Shown: positions 17,946-27,468, numbered from the stretch's first letter. The stretch: DNA of 64,000 bases from Streptomyces jumonjinensis (GCF_009600885.1 NZ_VCLA01000170.1:169638-233637), one strand, 5' to 3'. Notes: generated from the letters alone by a model not told the origin. A program made the numbers and translations.

Positions 17946-18941
17946 TCAGGCCGGCTGCGGCGTGCCGACTCCGGCCGTCTGCTCCCCGAGGACGAAATCG
18001 GGATCGACCTGTGCCGCCAGGTCGGCCCCGGTCTTCGCGTTCCCCCAGCTCTCCGCGTTCTTGAGATGGAAGTGCACCATCTGGCGGGTGTACCGCTCCC
18101 AGTCGCGCAGTGCGTACGAATCCTCCGCCGCGTCCTGAAGGGCCTGGAGCGCCATCCGGTTGTCCGCCTCCAGCAGCTCGAAACGCTGTGGACGGCCCTT
18201 CTCCATCGTCCGCACCCAGTCGGAGTGTCCGACCGAGACCAGCAGGTCGTCGCCCACCTCCGTACGGAGGAAGTCCACATCGTCCTGGCCCTGCACCTTG
18301 TTTCCGACGACCTTCAGGGAAACGCCGAAGTCCCGGGCGTACTCCTTGTACTGGCGGTAGACGGAGACCCCCTTGAGGGTGGGCTCTGCCACCAGGAACG
18401 TCATATCGAATCGGGTGAACATCCCGGAGGCGAAGGAGTCCGACCCGGCGGTCATGTCGACCACCACATATTCGTCGGGACCGTCGATCAGATGGTTCAG
18501 ACAGAGCTCCACCGCGCCCACCTTGGAGTGGTAGCAGGCCACCCCGAGGTCCGACTCGGTGAACGGGCCGGTCGCCATCAGCCGGATGTCCCCGTCGTCC
18601 AGCCGGACGGTATGCGCGCAGGCGTCGTACACCGGATTGTTCTCGCTGACGCGCAGCAGCCGCGAGCCCGCGCCGGGCGGAGTGGTCTTGATCATCGTCT
18701 CGGCGGAGGCGATACGGGGGTTGGAGCCGCGCAGATACTCCTTGATCAGCGGCAGCTGCGCGCCCATCGCGGGCAGTGCGTCCGTCTGCTCGTCGTCGAG
18801 ACCGAGCGCGGCCCCCAGGTGCTGGTTGATATCGGCGTCGACCGCGACAACGGGTGCTTCATTGGCGGCCAGATGGCGGATGAAGAGCGAGGACAGCGTC
18901 GTCTTCCCGCTGCCGCCCTTCCCTACGAAAGCGATCTTCAT
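17946..18941 (-). CDS. CooC/MinD-like P-loop ATPase
   Basis: A 331-aa deviant Walker A ATPase of the SIMIBI class. The N-terminal GKGGSGKTT carries the signature Lys of ParA/MinD/CooC proteins; VVAVDADINQH and VVVDMTAGSDSF are the following switch motifs. CooC proteins use ATP-driven dimerisation to insert nickel into CO dehydrogenase, but no such enzyme is encoded nearby. The homologue at this place in Streptomyces genomes is linked in annotation to morphological differentiation. Start: ATG 18941 with AGG five bases upstream; GTG 18947 is possible. The 102-bp divergent promoter gap to 19044 contains TTGACA on this strand (18,981-18,976). Confidence 0.82.
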   Translation of the reverse strand: MKIAFVGKGGSGKTTLSSLFIRHLAANEAPVVAVDADINQHLGAALGLDDEQTDALPAMGAQLPLIKEYLRGSNPRIASAETMIKTTPPGAGSRLLRVSENNPVYDACAHTVRLDDGDIRLMATGPFTESDLGVACYHSKVGAVELCLNHLIDGPDEYVVVDMTAGSDSFASGMFTRFDMTFLVAEPTLKGVSVYRQYKEYARDFGVSLKVVGNKVQGQDDVDFLRTEVGDDLLVSVGHSDWVRTMEKGRPQRFELLEADNRMALQALQDAAEDSYALRDWERYTRQMVHFHLKNAESWGNAKTGADLAAQVDPDFVLGEQTAGVGTPQPA

Positions 18942-19043
18942 GTTCACCTAGGGTAGTGGTTCAATTGCCAGGCGTTGTCAAGTGAAGTGAAGAAGACCAC
19001 TCCAACGTGGGACACGGGCGGACGGCGCGTAGCCTCGCTGCCT

Positions 19044-19883
19044 ATGAGTACGCATGCCTCGTCCGGCCCCTCGGCCGACCCTCTGGCCGCGCTCGGCTCA
19101 CTGCCGGGTGTCGCCGACTCCGTGGACTCCGTCCGGAAGGCCGTCGACCGGGTCTATGGCCACCGGGTGATGCGGCGGCGGAGCAATGAGGTCACCGCGG
19201 AGGCGGCGCTGCGTGGAGCTCGCGGCTCCGCGGCGCTCTCGGGCGCGGACTGGGCGCTGGAGGAGGTTCGCCGTCGGACCGACTTCAGCGGCGAGCCCGA
19301 GGCCCGTACCGTCGGCGCTGCGCTGCGATTGACCGCCGAGGCCGGTCAACTCCTCTCCATCTGGCGGCAGTCGCCGCTGCGGGTGCTGGCCAGGCTGCAT
19401 CTGGTCGCGGCGGGCGGAACCGGCGACGACGCGACGGTGGGCCGCCCCCGGCTGGCGGGCGAGTCGGTCGACGAGCCCCTGATCGAGAGCGCGCTCCCGG
19501 ACGCGGATGAAGTGAGCGTCCGGCTGGAGCAGCTCGCGGGGCTGATCGTCACGGGTGGTTCCGCGCCGGCGCTGGTGACCGCGGCAGTGGTCCACGGTGA
19601 ACTGCTGGCGCTGCGCCCCTTCGGGTCGCACAACGGCCTGGTCGCGCGGGCCGCCGCGCGGATCGTCCTGATCGGCAGCGGACTCGACCCCAAATCGATC
19701 TGCCCGGCCGAGGTGGGCCATGCCGAACTGGGGCGGGCGGCGTATACGGCTGCCTTCGGCGGGTATCTGGCTGGGACGCCGGAGGGCATGGCCGAGTGGA
19801 TCGCGCACTGCGGTCGCTCGGTGGAGCTCGGGGTCAGGGAGTCGACGGCGGTCTGTGAGGCGCTTCAGCGCGGGGCCGCCTGA
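19044..19883 (+). CDS. Fic-like helical protein of unknown function
   Basis: A 279-aa, Ala/Arg-rich, helical protein. LRPFGSHNGLVARAAARIVL (about residues 190-210) looks like a decayed Fic motif (HPFxxGNGRxxR): the initial His is replaced by Arg and GNGR is not intact. AMPylation activity is therefore doubtful even though the fold may be retained. The counterpart in M. tuberculosis is Rv3662c, uncharacterised. The ATG is 8 nt after a TANNNT box (TAGCCT, 19,030-19,035) without a binding site, so the transcript may be leaderless. It is divergent from the CooC-like ATPase. Confidence 0.75.
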   Translation: MSTHASSGPSADPLAALGSLPGVADSVDSVRKAVDRVYGHRVMRRRSNEVTAEAALRGARGSAALSGADWALEEVRRRTDFSGEPEARTVGAALRLTAEAGQLLSIWRQSPLRVLARLHLVAAGGTGDDATVGRPRLAGESVDEPLIESALPDADEVSVRLEQLAGLIVTGGSAPALVTAAVVHGELLALRPFGSHNGLVARAAARIVLIGSGLDPKSICPAEVGHAELGRAAYTAAFGGYLAGTPEGMAEWIAHCGRSVELGVRESTAVCEALQRGAA

Positions 19884-20296
19884 CGCGCTCTGCCGCGGGG
19901 GCGCGGTCTGCGCTCCGCCCGACGGAAGCGGTGGGCGCGACCCTGCCGGGTGATGCCGCGCGCTCCGGCGGAGGGCGCGTCGTTCGATGCGCCTGAACGG
20001 GGTTGCGGCGGTACCAGGATCGGTACCGCCGCTGGCATGTCCACCGAGGTACCAAGCGTCCTCGATCTGCTGTGCCCATCAGGCCGGGAACTTCTGCCCG
20101 TCACCTGGTGCGGCTGGCCCGTATTCGACGGGTCGACGTCGCGTGGGTGCTCGGTTTCCATGCAAGGTCCGTGGGGCCTTTTCTGCGTTTGATAGGTGAT
20201 CCTCTCGGATGTCCTTGGTCTCGCGGGCCGTTGACTCCTTTGTACTCCAGCACGCCAGGAAGTGGAACCTTTTGTCCCAGTTCTTTACTTTTGGAT
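19884..20296. other. Gap between Fic-like and HAD genes
   Basis: No gene supported. The right half (about 20,185-20,296) is notably AT-richer than its surroundings. A minus-strand frame beginning GTG at 20,304 overlaps the end of the HAD gene but has no recognisable features. Confidence 0.4.
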
Positions 20297-21178
20297 TCAA
20301 ACACGGGTGACGTTCTTCATGAGGCCCTCCATGGACTCCACTGCTGCCCGGGCCGCCCGCTCCGTCGCGCCGCGGCGGCGGCTGGTGTACCAGACGAGAC
20401 CTGCGGTGGCCGCCGCCGCGCCCACGGCCGCCGCCGCCACCAGAGCCGGGCGCGGGGGCATGGAGAGCGCGGGCAGTCGCTGTTTGAGCCGGACCGGACG
20501 GTTGAAGACGAGAATCGGCCACTCGCGCGCGGCTGCTTCGCGGCGCAGTGCGCGGTCGGGATTCACGGCATAGGGGTGTCCGACGGATTCCAGCATCGGA
20601 ACATCGGTGGCGGAGTCGCTGTAGGCATAGCAGCGCGACAGGTCGTATCCCTCGGACTCCGCCAGTTCCCGGATGGCTTCCGCTTTTGTCGGCCCATATG
20701 CGTAGTACTCCACTTCGCCGGTGAAGCAGCCGTCGTCGCCGACGACCATGCGGGTGGCCACGACCCGGTCGGCGCCCAGCAGCTCGCCGATCGGCTCGAC
20801 GACCTCGGCGCCGGAGGTGGAGACGATGACGACGTCACGGCCTGCGGTGTGATGCTCTTCGATGAGGGAGGCGGCCTCGTCGTAGATGATCGGGTCGATC
20901 AGATCGTGCAGGGTCTCGGCGACGATCTCTTTCACCTGCTGGACGTTCCAGCCCTTACAGAGGGCCGAGAGGTACTCCCGCATCCCCTCCATCTGATCGT
21001 GATCGGCGCCGCCGGCGAGAAAAACGAACTGGGCATAGGCGGTGCGCAGTACGGCCCGCCGGTTGATCAGGCCGCCGTGGTAGAAGGACTTGCTGAAGGT
21101 CAGCGTCGAAGACTTCGCAATGACCGTCTTGTCCAGGTCGAAGAACGCGGCTGTGCGAGGCAAGGAGTGGTTTTCCAC
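20297..21178 (-). CDS. HAD-IB family (SerB-like) phosphatase with C-terminal membrane anchor
   Basis: A haloacid dehalogenase-type phosphatase of 293 aa. Motif I is FFDLDKTVI near residue 11, with the second Asp replaced by K-T as in subfamily IB. Motif II lies in VIVSTSGAE and motif III in YAYSDSATDVPML. A hydrophobic segment near residues 245-267 (ALVAAAAVGAAAATAGLVWY) suggests a tail anchor. The substrate could be phosphoserine or a lysophospholipid-type monophosphate. I chose GTG 21178, six bases after a TATGCT box (leaderless signature); ATG 21202 is an alternative adding eight residues. It is divergent from ssd, as Rv3661 is beside Rv3660c. Confidence 0.85.
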   Translation of the reverse strand: MENHSLPRTAAFFDLDKTVIAKSSTLTFSKSFYHGGLINRRAVLRTAYAQFVFLAGGADHDQMEGMREYLSALCKGWNVQQVKEIVAETLHDLIDPIIYDEAASLIEEHHTAGRDVVIVSTSGAEVVEPIGELLGADRVVATRMVVGDDGCFTGEVEYYAYGPTKAEAIRELAESEGYDLSRCYAYSDSATDVPMLESVGHPYAVNPDRALRREAAAREWPILVFNRPVRLKQRLPALSMPPRPALVAAAAVGAAAATAGLVWYTSRRRGATERAARAAVESMEGLMKNVTRV

Positions 21179-21324
21179 GAGCAGAGCATAGGTGCCCGCC
21201 ATTCGGCGTACGCCCGGGCGTGTGGGTTTGCCTGAGAAGGCTCTCGGGTACACCATGGAAGTCACGGATCGTTCGCGACCGTGCTAACCCGGTCCGGCTC
21301 CTCCCCCCCCGAGCCGGCCGGAGA

Positions 21325-21359
21325 GACGACCCCCGCTCTCCCCCCCGGCGGGGGTCGTC
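21325..21359. other. Stem-loop in the HAD-ssd intergenic region
   Basis: A perfect 12-bp stem (GACGACCCCCGC and its complement) closes an 11-nt C-rich loop. Both flanking genes point away from it, so it does not end either one. It may end a small transcript or fold in a leader RNA. Confidence 0.6.
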
Positions 21360-21514
21360 GCATGTCCGGGCATGTTTTCTTCTTCTGCCTGAGATCCACT
21401 TCGGTCATCCCCCTCTTCGGCGGCTCCTGTCGACGTCGTTCTCACACCACTGTGCATCGTCACTGTGCGTAGTGGAAGAGGTGCGCCCGGGAGTCACCGG
21501 TATGGGCTACCGAG

Positions 21515-21561
21515 TTATTCACAACCGGCCGGTTTTCCACAGTTTTTTAGCAAGATCCACA
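21515..21561. promoter_or_regulatory. Cluster of three DnaA-box-like 9-mers upstream of ssd
   Basis: TTATTCACA (21,515), TTTTCCACA (21,533) and AGATCCACA (21,553) all face the same way with start spacings of 18 and 20 bases. They differ from TTATCCACA or the Streptomyces form TTGTCCACA by one or two positions. The block is AT-rich. Binding by DnaA is inference. Confidence 0.45.
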
Positions 21562-21583
21562 TCATTTCCGGGTGCGCTGCACC

Positions 21584-21647
21584 GTGATTCCAGCCGCGGA
21601 GTTCGCGGCCATCCGGAATCACGGATCTCGAATCGAAGCGAGATCCG
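21584..21647. other. Two adjoining hairpins just upstream of ssd
   Basis: The first hairpin has outer arms GTGATTCC/GGAATCAC (21,584 and 21,615) and inner arms GCCGCG/CGCGGC. The second has CGGATCTCG/CGAGATCCG (21,622 and 21,639). They share two bases, so the two full stems compete. They end 19 bases before the ssd start codon and may shape its 5' leader RNA. Confidence 0.55.
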
Positions 21648-21665
21648 GGTAAGCAGGGGGTGGAG

Positions 21666-22769
21666 ATGGTGGCTGGATCCATCACATCGAAGGGGGCGGC
21701 GGTCGCCGAGGGGCGGCGGGAGCGGCCCCTGATCGTCACCGAGGATCTGGATCTGCTCGACGATCTGCTGCGGCTGTGCGCCGCCGCGGGAGCCGAGCCG
21801 GAGGTCCACCACTCGGTGCCGGAGCAGCGGGGGAGATGGGAGAGTGCGCCCCTGATCCTGGTCGGCGACGACGCGGCGGAGCGCTGCCGGGGAGCCGCCC
21901 GCAGGCGTGGGGTGCTGCTCGTCGGGCGGGCGCAGGACGATCCCTCGATCTGGCAGCTGGCCGTGGAGGTCGGCGCTGATGGAGTGGTGCGGCTGCCGGA
22001 CGCCGAGGGCTGGCTGGTCGACCGGATCGCCGATGTGGCCGAGGGCGTCGGAGAGCAGGCGCTGACGGTCGGGGTGATCGGCGGCCGGGGCGGGGCCGGG
22101 GCGTCGACTCTGGCCTGCGCCCTGGCGGTGACCGCCGCCCGATCGGGCCGGCGCACCATGCTGATCGACGGTGACCCCCTCGGCGGGGGCATCGACGTAC
22201 TGCTGGGCGGGGAGCAGACAGCGGGAAGGCGATGGCCGGATTTCGCCTCTTCCAAGGGGCGGGTGGCGGGCAGCGCGCTGGAGGAATCGCTGCCGGAGCT
22301 GCACCGGCTCCGGGTGCTCAGCTGGGACCGGGGCGATTCGGTGGTGATTCCCCCGGAGGCGATGCGATCGGTGCTGGCGGCGGCCCGCAGGCGCGGCGGA
22401 GTGGTCGTGGTCGATCTGCCGCGCCGGGTGGACGAGGGGGTGGCGGAGGCGCTGGCGCAGCTCGATCTCGGGCTGCTGGTGGTGCCGGGAGAGCTGAGGG
22501 CGCTCGCCGCGGCGAACCGGGTCGCCTCGGCTGTGCAGATGGTGCTGGGGGACCTGAGGGTCGTGGCCCGAGGTCCGTACGGCCCTGGGCTGGACGACGC
22601 CTGGGTGGCCGCCTCGCTGGGCCTTCCGCTCGTCGGTGAGCTGCCCTGGGAGGACGGGCTGCCCGCGGCCCGGGGCGAGACCGTGCCGCCGGGTGAGGGC
22701 GGCGGCCCGCTGGCCTCGTTCTGCGACGCTTTCTGGGACCGGGCGCTGACCGGGGGCGCGGCCTCATGA
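21666..22769 (+). CDS. ssd: Septum site-determining protein Ssd (MinD/CpaE-like)
   Basis: A 367-aa MinD/FlhG-superfamily ATPase-like protein, counterpart of M. tuberculosis Rv3660c and placed as always at the head of the tad genes. An N-terminal receiver-like segment is followed by IGGRGGAGASTLACALA near residue 137. This is a deviant P-loop in which the second Lys is replaced by Ser, so ATP hydrolysis may be altered. MLIDGDPLGGGIDVLLG and VVVDLPRR follow. CpaE-type proteins localise pilus machinery; overproduction of Ssd in mycobacteria disturbs septation. The ATG at 21666 has GGGGG five bases upstream, and the stop overlaps tadA as ATGA. Confidence 0.88.
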   Translation: MVAGSITSKGAAVAEGRRERPLIVTEDLDLLDDLLRLCAAAGAEPEVHHSVPEQRGRWESAPLILVGDDAAERCRGAARRRGVLLVGRAQDDPSIWQLAVEVGADGVVRLPDAEGWLVDRIADVAEGVGEQALTVGVIGGRGGAGASTLACALAVTAARSGRRTMLIDGDPLGGGIDVLLGGEQTAGRRWPDFASSKGRVAGSALEESLPELHRLRVLSWDRGDSVVIPPEAMRSVLAAARRRGGVVVVDLPRRVDEGVAEALAQLDLGLLVVPGELRALAAANRVASAVQMVLGDLRVVARGPYGPGLDDAWVAASLGLPLVGELPWEDGLPAARGETVPPGEGGGPLASFCDAFWDRALTGGAAS

Positions 22770-23622
22770 GCTCCGGAATGCTGGACGCCGTGCGGCAGCG
22801 GCTCGCGGAGAGCGGCGGCGAGCCCACCCCGGCACGGGTCGCGGCGGCCCTGCGGGCACAGGGCCGGCTGCTGGGGGACGCCGAGGTGCTCGGCGGCACC
22901 GAGAGGCTCCGCGGCGAGCTGGTCGGCACGGGGCCGCTGGAGCCGCTGCTCGCGGATCCGTCCGTGACGGATGTGCTGGTGTCCGCGCCCGACCGGGTGT
23001 GGGTGGACCGTGGCAGCGGTCTTGAGCTGACCGAGGTGACGTTCGCGGACGCGGCGTCGGTGCGCAGGCTGGCACAGCGTCTGGCCGCCGTGGCGGAGCG
23101 CCGCCTGGACGACGCCCGGCCGTGGGTGGACGCCCGGCTGCCGGACGGGACCAGGATGCACGCCGTGATCCCGCCGGTGGCCGTCGGCTCGACCTGCCTC
23201 TCGCTGCGGGTGGTGCGGCCCCGGGCCTTCTCGATGGCGGAGCTCGTGGCGGCGGGCACGGTGCCGCCCGGCGGCGACCGGGTGCTGCGTGCGCTGGTCG
23301 ACGCCAGGCTGTCGTATCTCATCAGCGGCGGCACCGGCAGCGGCAAGACGACCCTTCTCTCCGGCCTGCTCGGGCTGGTGGGTGAGCGGGAGCGGATCGT
23401 GCTCGCCGAGGACTCGGCCGAGCTGCGGCCCGAGCACCCCCATGTGGTGCGGCTCGAGTCGCGGACGGCGAACCAGGAGGGCGCGGGCCGGGTCGATCTC
23501 CGGGACCTGGTGCGGCAGGCCCTGCGGATGCGTCCGGACCGGCTGGTCGTCGGAGAGGTCCGGGGCGCCGAGGTGACCGAGCTGCTGGCGGCGCTCAACA
23601 CCGGGCACGAAGGCGGCTGCGG
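22766..23622 (+). pseudogene. tadA: tadA/cpaF ATPase gene, 5' part, interrupted by insertion
   Basis: Codes for the first ~285 residues of the Tad/Flp pilus secretion ATPase (type II/IV secretion ATPase superfamily). Present are the N-terminal domain, Walker A GGTGSGKTT (about 190-198), the Asp box, Walker B (RLVVGEVRG) and the His box NTGHEGG. At GGCTGCGG (23,615-23,622) the frame runs into a mobile element and stops at 23,677 after ~18 foreign residues. The missing 97 residues resume at 28,321 in matching frame. Loss of the C-terminal part of the core fold should abolish ATPase assembly. Confidence 0.93.
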
Positions 23623-23630
23623 TGTATTGA

Positions 23631-23638
23631 CTGAACTA
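23631..23638 (+). repeat. Left terminal motif CTGAACTA
   Basis: Eight-base arm, 8 nt inside the left junction, inverted relative to the copy at 28,309-28,316. It probably belongs to the recombinase core-binding site. Confidence 0.55.
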
Positions 23639-23686
23639 GATGAGGCATTTGTGCAGGTCAGAGCGCTCTTCTGCTAGCTTCCGTTC

Positions 23687-24985
23687 GTGACACAACTGGG
23701 CAGTCCCGAGCGGGACTTGAAGAGATTTGTGCTGCCTGAGATCGGAGCACTCCACGAGACGGGTGATCCGTGGGAGCCGTACCGCTTGATCGATCCTGAA
23801 GGCAGCCGGGTCGAGCCCGTGGCGCTCTACTTCAAGGACGTCCAGGCCGGCGGGAGTCCTGCTACCACCATCCGCTCGTACGGCATGGACCTGCTGCGCT
23901 GGTGGCGGTTTCTGTGGGCCTTGGGTCTGGAGTGGGACAAGGTCCAGCGCGAAGACGCTCGGGACTTCTGCCTCTGGATGCAGTACGCCGACAAGCCGAA
24001 GAGGGATCACTGGCGTCATCGCGGAACAGTCCCGGCCCCGGTTCCGTCGACCCCGAGGGCACCAGGGCCCAAAAAGCTGCCCCCGGGCACGCCAAATCCG
24101 GTGACTGGAAAGCCGAGCATCGGCACCAAGTACTCACCCAACACGCGGGCGCACAGCGAGACGGTTCTCAGGGGGTTCTATGATTTCCATCTCGAAAGCA
24201 ACTCAGGTTCCCTGATCGTCAACCCGTTTCCGCTGGCCCGCTCGCGTCGGGCGTCCCGAGCGCACGCCCATCACAACCCAATGGATGGATTCCTGCCCGA
24301 AGGTTCAGGTCGGTATCGCCCCAAGATTCCGGCACGGGTCCCGCGGCGTATCCCTGATGAGAAGTATGCCGAGATCTTCGCTGGACTTGAATGGGACAGA
24401 GACCGCGCCCTGTTGGCATCCTGGGCGGCTACCGGATCTCGTGCGGAAGAGCTGCTCACCAGTCGACAGCGCGATGTCCTGGCCGGCGAACAGGTCATCG
24501 GTGTCATCCGCAAGGGAACGGAAGATTACCAGCAGCTCCCAGCCTCTCCGGACGCGTTCATCTGGCTGCGTCTCTACCAAGAGGAGTTCTGGCGCAAGGG
24601 GTCGCCTCGCGGCCGCAACGAGCCCCTGTGGTGCACATTGCGACGACCCTGGCGGCCCTTGAGCTATCACGCGGCCCGAGCAATGTTCATGCGTGCACAA
24701 CAGCTCCTCGGCTCAAATTGGACGCTCCATGACCTGCGGCACACTGCTGCCTACCGCATGGCCAACGACCCTGAGATGTCCATCCTCTACGTTCAACAGA
24801 TCCTTGCTCACAGGTACTTGTCGACCACCCAGCGGTATCTAATACCCAGCCTCGATGAAGTCATTGAACAGGGGCGGGCGCATCTGGCACGGCAAGAGCG
24901 AAAGCGCCTTCATCCGCAGCCTCCGCAGCCGGCGCCTGGATACAACCCCGACTCGCTGAACAATCTCTTCGGAGGACCACTATGA
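23687..24985 (+). CDS. Tyrosine recombinase A (Tn554 TnpA-like)
   Basis: A 432-aa site-specific recombinase. The N-terminal half has a core-binding (SAM-like) region starting near TTIRSYGMDLLRWWRFL. The catalytic domain has Arg in ATGSRAEELL (about 247), HDLRHTAAYRM (His and second Arg, about 347), the LAHRYLSTT His and the nucleophilic Tyr in TTQRYL (about 384). The GTG start lies 6 nt after TAGCTT (23,675-23,680), a leaderless signature, so the element may supply its own promoter. The stop overlaps the next start as ATGA, implying stoichiometric production of both recombinases. Confidence 0.92.
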   Translation: MTQLGSPERDLKRFVLPEIGALHETGDPWEPYRLIDPEGSRVEPVALYFKDVQAGGSPATTIRSYGMDLLRWWRFLWALGLEWDKVQREDARDFCLWMQYADKPKRDHWRHRGTVPAPVPSTPRAPGPKKLPPGTPNPVTGKPSIGTKYSPNTRAHSETVLRGFYDFHLESNSGSLIVNPFPLARSRRASRAHAHHNPMDGFLPEGSGRYRPKIPARVPRRIPDEKYAEIFAGLEWDRDRALLASWAATGSRAEELLTSRQRDVLAGEQVIGVIRKGTEDYQQLPASPDAFIWLRLYQEEFWRKGSPRGRNEPLWCTLRRPWRPLSYHAARAMFMRAQQLLGSNWTLHDLRHTAAYRMANDPEMSILYVQQILAHRYLSTTQRYLIPSLDEVIEQGRAHLARQERKRLHPQPPQPAPGYNPDSLNNLFGGPL

Positions 24986-27468
24986 CGCAGCAGGTCCAAC
25001 AGCTCGACGTTGACCTTCCCGAGGTGGATGGCGATTCCCTGTCGCTTGCAGGTGCTGAGGTAATCTCTCTGCTTCAGAAGTTTCCCCCGCGCCCTCTTCT
25101 GGACACGTGGCCTGCGACAAGTGCCAGCCGTGAAGCGGTGATTGAGCGTCTGCGTCAGCCTCCTTTGCGGCTGGAGCGCACTGCTTCGCAGAGCTCCCGT
25201 CTGGTCGGTGCTCGCTGGCTCCTGGAGTGGCTGGAGACGTTCCCGGGTGGCACCTGGCAACAGCGCTGGTTGGCAAGCCCAGCTCCGGAGGCACCTGCCG
25301 ATTGGCGTGACACGGCCCTGGACTGGATCTTGCAGTCGGGCGGCCGGGCACAGATCGGAGTGGTCTCCTCGGGTCTGCTGGCTTTGGTCTGCGCCGATGT
25401 CGTTCGTCCCCATCCGTCATGGCTGAGCACGAACGGCTCGCGATATTTGCGTCCAGCGATTGCCGCTGCCCGAGACCCTGAAGGATTCAATCTGCTCGAA
25501 GCATCGCTCACTGCCGAAGAGTTGGGCACCGCAGATTCTTCTCGGTCCATGAAGACGCTGGCACAAGTTGTGGCCGCACACGGTGGAGGCATCCGTGACA
25601 TTCAAGTTGGTGATCTGCTTTCGTTGCGGCTCGACCAGAGCAGAACCACGTCCCGGTCGACTCAGATCGCCTATCAATGGCTTCGCCGGCTCGGTCAGTT
25701 CCCGCACGATGCACCAGCTACTCTGCGGCATCTGACCGTCCGCACCGGACAGGTTTCCACCGCAGAGCTGGTTGATCGATATCGGATCCAGTGCCGCCCC
25801 ATTCGCGACCTGATCGTTGACTACTTGGACGAGCGACGTCCCTCGGTTGACTACAACACGCTGAAACAGATGTCGACGGTCTTGGCGAACAACTTCTGGC
25901 GCAATGTCGAGCTACACACTCCTGGTGTCTCCTCCCTGAACCTTCCGCCCGAAGCAGTGACGGAGTGGAAGGCGCGGATCGCCACGAAGATAGTGCGCGA
26001 ACGGCAGTCTGACGGGTCTGTCCAGGAGGTGGTGAAGCCCCGGATCGGCGCTCCCGCAATCTTGATGTTGGTGAGGGCGTTCTATCTCGATATTGCCCAC
26101 TGGGCGGCTGATGAGCCGGGCCGTTGGGGGCCGTGGGTCACACGATGCCCGATCAGTTCGGACGAGACGTCCATCAAGAAACTTGAGAAGCAGCAGAAGT
26201 CCAGGTCCGACCAGCGGACCCGTGAACGCCTTCCCGTCTTGCCGACTCTGATCAGAGTGGCAGAGCGCCGTTTGAAAGAGGCCAGCATCAGGCTTGAAGC
26301 TCTATATGCGGCACCCTTCGGATCATCCTTTGAAGTACTGGGAGAGACGTTTCGCAAGAGCAAGGGCGCGACAAGGTCTGGCGGCCAACCGACTCACACT
26401 TACGACTCGCACGGCAAGCGGCGGGACCTGGGCGCTGAAGAGAAACGAGCCTTCTGGGCGTGGGCCACAATTGAGATCCTGAGACACACCGGAATTCGCT
26501 CCGAGGAACTGTTTGAGCTCAGCCATCACAGCATCATTCAGTACAAGCTCCCTACAACCGGGGAAATCGTGCCACTACTGCACATTGCCCCATCGAAAAC
26601 CGAGGAAGAACGGCTCCTGCTGATCAGCCCCGAGCTCGCCGACGTCCTCAGTGCTGCCGTCTACCGGGTGCGAGGAAGGGATGGATCAATCCCCGTAATC
26701 CCGAGCTATGACAAACATGAGAGAACATGGAACTCTCCAATGCCGCTTCTATATCAATGGAATGCCACGGGGGAAGATCGTCCATTGTCAGTTAACACGA
26801 TCCGGCAGGCTATCGACGAGACGCTGGAAGCGTCCGGACTGGAGGACAAGGCCGGCAAACCGCTTAAATTTCAGCCCCATGACTTTCGAAGAATCTTCAT
26901 CACCGATGCCATTCTCAATGGAATGCCCCCACACATTGCACAGATCATCGCCGGGCATGGAAATATCAACACGACGATGGGCTACAACGCGGTCTATCCC
27001 GCAGCTGCGATCGAAGCACATCGCGCCTTCATTGCCCGACGGCGCACCCTAAGGCCAGCCGAGGAATACAGGGCAGTCACTTCCGAAGAATGGGAAGAGT
27101 TCCTGGGGCACTTCGAGCGAAGGAAGCTCTCCATGGGAACGTGCGGCCGCGCCTATGGAACAGATTGCATCCATGAACACGCTTGCATCAGATGCCCGGT
27201 CCTAATCGTTGACCCAGACGAGCGCCACCGACTTGAAGAGGTCCACGAAAACCTCACGGCCAGGCTCGCAGAGGCCATCCGTGAAGGCTGGCTCGCCGAC
27301 GTCGAGGGCCTGGAGGTCAGCCAGGCCGCTGCCAAGGAGAAGCTCGCACGGCTCGATGCCTCCCAGGCCCGACGCACCACGATGGTCGACCTCGGTATCC
27401 CGACCTTCAGGCAACTCTCGACGCCTCCCGACGCCCCTGCGAAGTGCGCCCCAGGCACCGGGTCATGA
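24982..27468 (+). CDS. Tyrosine recombinase B, long (Tn554 TnpB-like)
   Basis: An 828-aa recombinase. The catalytic domain lies in the C-terminal third: RHTGIRSEELFEL (first Arg, about 507), PHDFRRIFI (about 633), IAGHGNINTT (His) and MGYNAVY (Tyr nucleophile, about 670). After it, CGRAYGTDCIHEHACIRCPVL has four Cys and two His in zinc-finger-like spacing, then a charged helical tail. The first ~450 residues are an extended DNA-binding part. Tn554 TnpB also has a long N-terminal part and a Cys-rich tail. The gene ends 6 bases into the convergent cargo gene. It has lower GC and more relaxed codon use than the neighbours. Confidence 0.9.
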   Translation: MTQQVQQLDVDLPEVDGDSLSLAGAEVISLLQKFPPRPLLDTWPATSASREAVIERLRQPPLRLERTASQSSRLVGARWLLEWLETFPGGTWQQRWLASPAPEAPADWRDTALDWILQSGGRAQIGVVSSGLLALVCADVVRPHPSWLSTNGSRYLRPAIAAARDPEGFNLLEASLTAEELGTADSSRSMKTLAQVVAAHGGGIRDIQVGDLLSLRLDQSRTTSRSTQIAYQWLRRLGQFPHDAPATLRHLTVRTGQVSTAELVDRYRIQCRPIRDLIVDYLDERRPSVDYNTLKQMSTVLANNFWRNVELHTPGVSSLNLPPEAVTEWKARIATKIVRERQSDGSVQEVVKPRIGAPAILMLVRAFYLDIAHWAADEPGRWGPWVTRCPISSDETSIKKLEKQQKSRSDQRTRERLPVLPTLIRVAERRLKEASIRLEALYAAPFGSSFEVLGETFRKSKGATRSGGQPTHTYDSHGKRRDLGAEEKRAFWAWATIEILRHTGIRSEELFELSHHSIIQYKLPTTGEIVPLLHIAPSKTEEERLLLISPELADVLSAAVYRVRGRDGSIPVIPSYDKHERTWNSPMPLLYQWNATGEDRPLSVNTIRQAIDETLEASGLEDKAGKPLKFQPHDFRRIFITDAILNGMPPHIAQIIAGHGNINTTMGYNAVYPAAAIEAHRAFIARRRTLRPAEEYRAVTSEEWEEFLGHFERRKLSMGTCGRAYGTDCIHEHACIRCPVLIVDPDERHRLEEVHENLTARLAEAIREGWLADVEGLEVSQAAAKEKLARLDASQARRTTMVDLGIPTFRQLSTPPDAPAKCAPGTGS

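Noticed and set aside
20101-20304. Small minus-strand frame overlapping the end of the HAD gene
   Set aside because: Starts with GTG inside the HAD stop region, has no binding site and no recognisable protein features.
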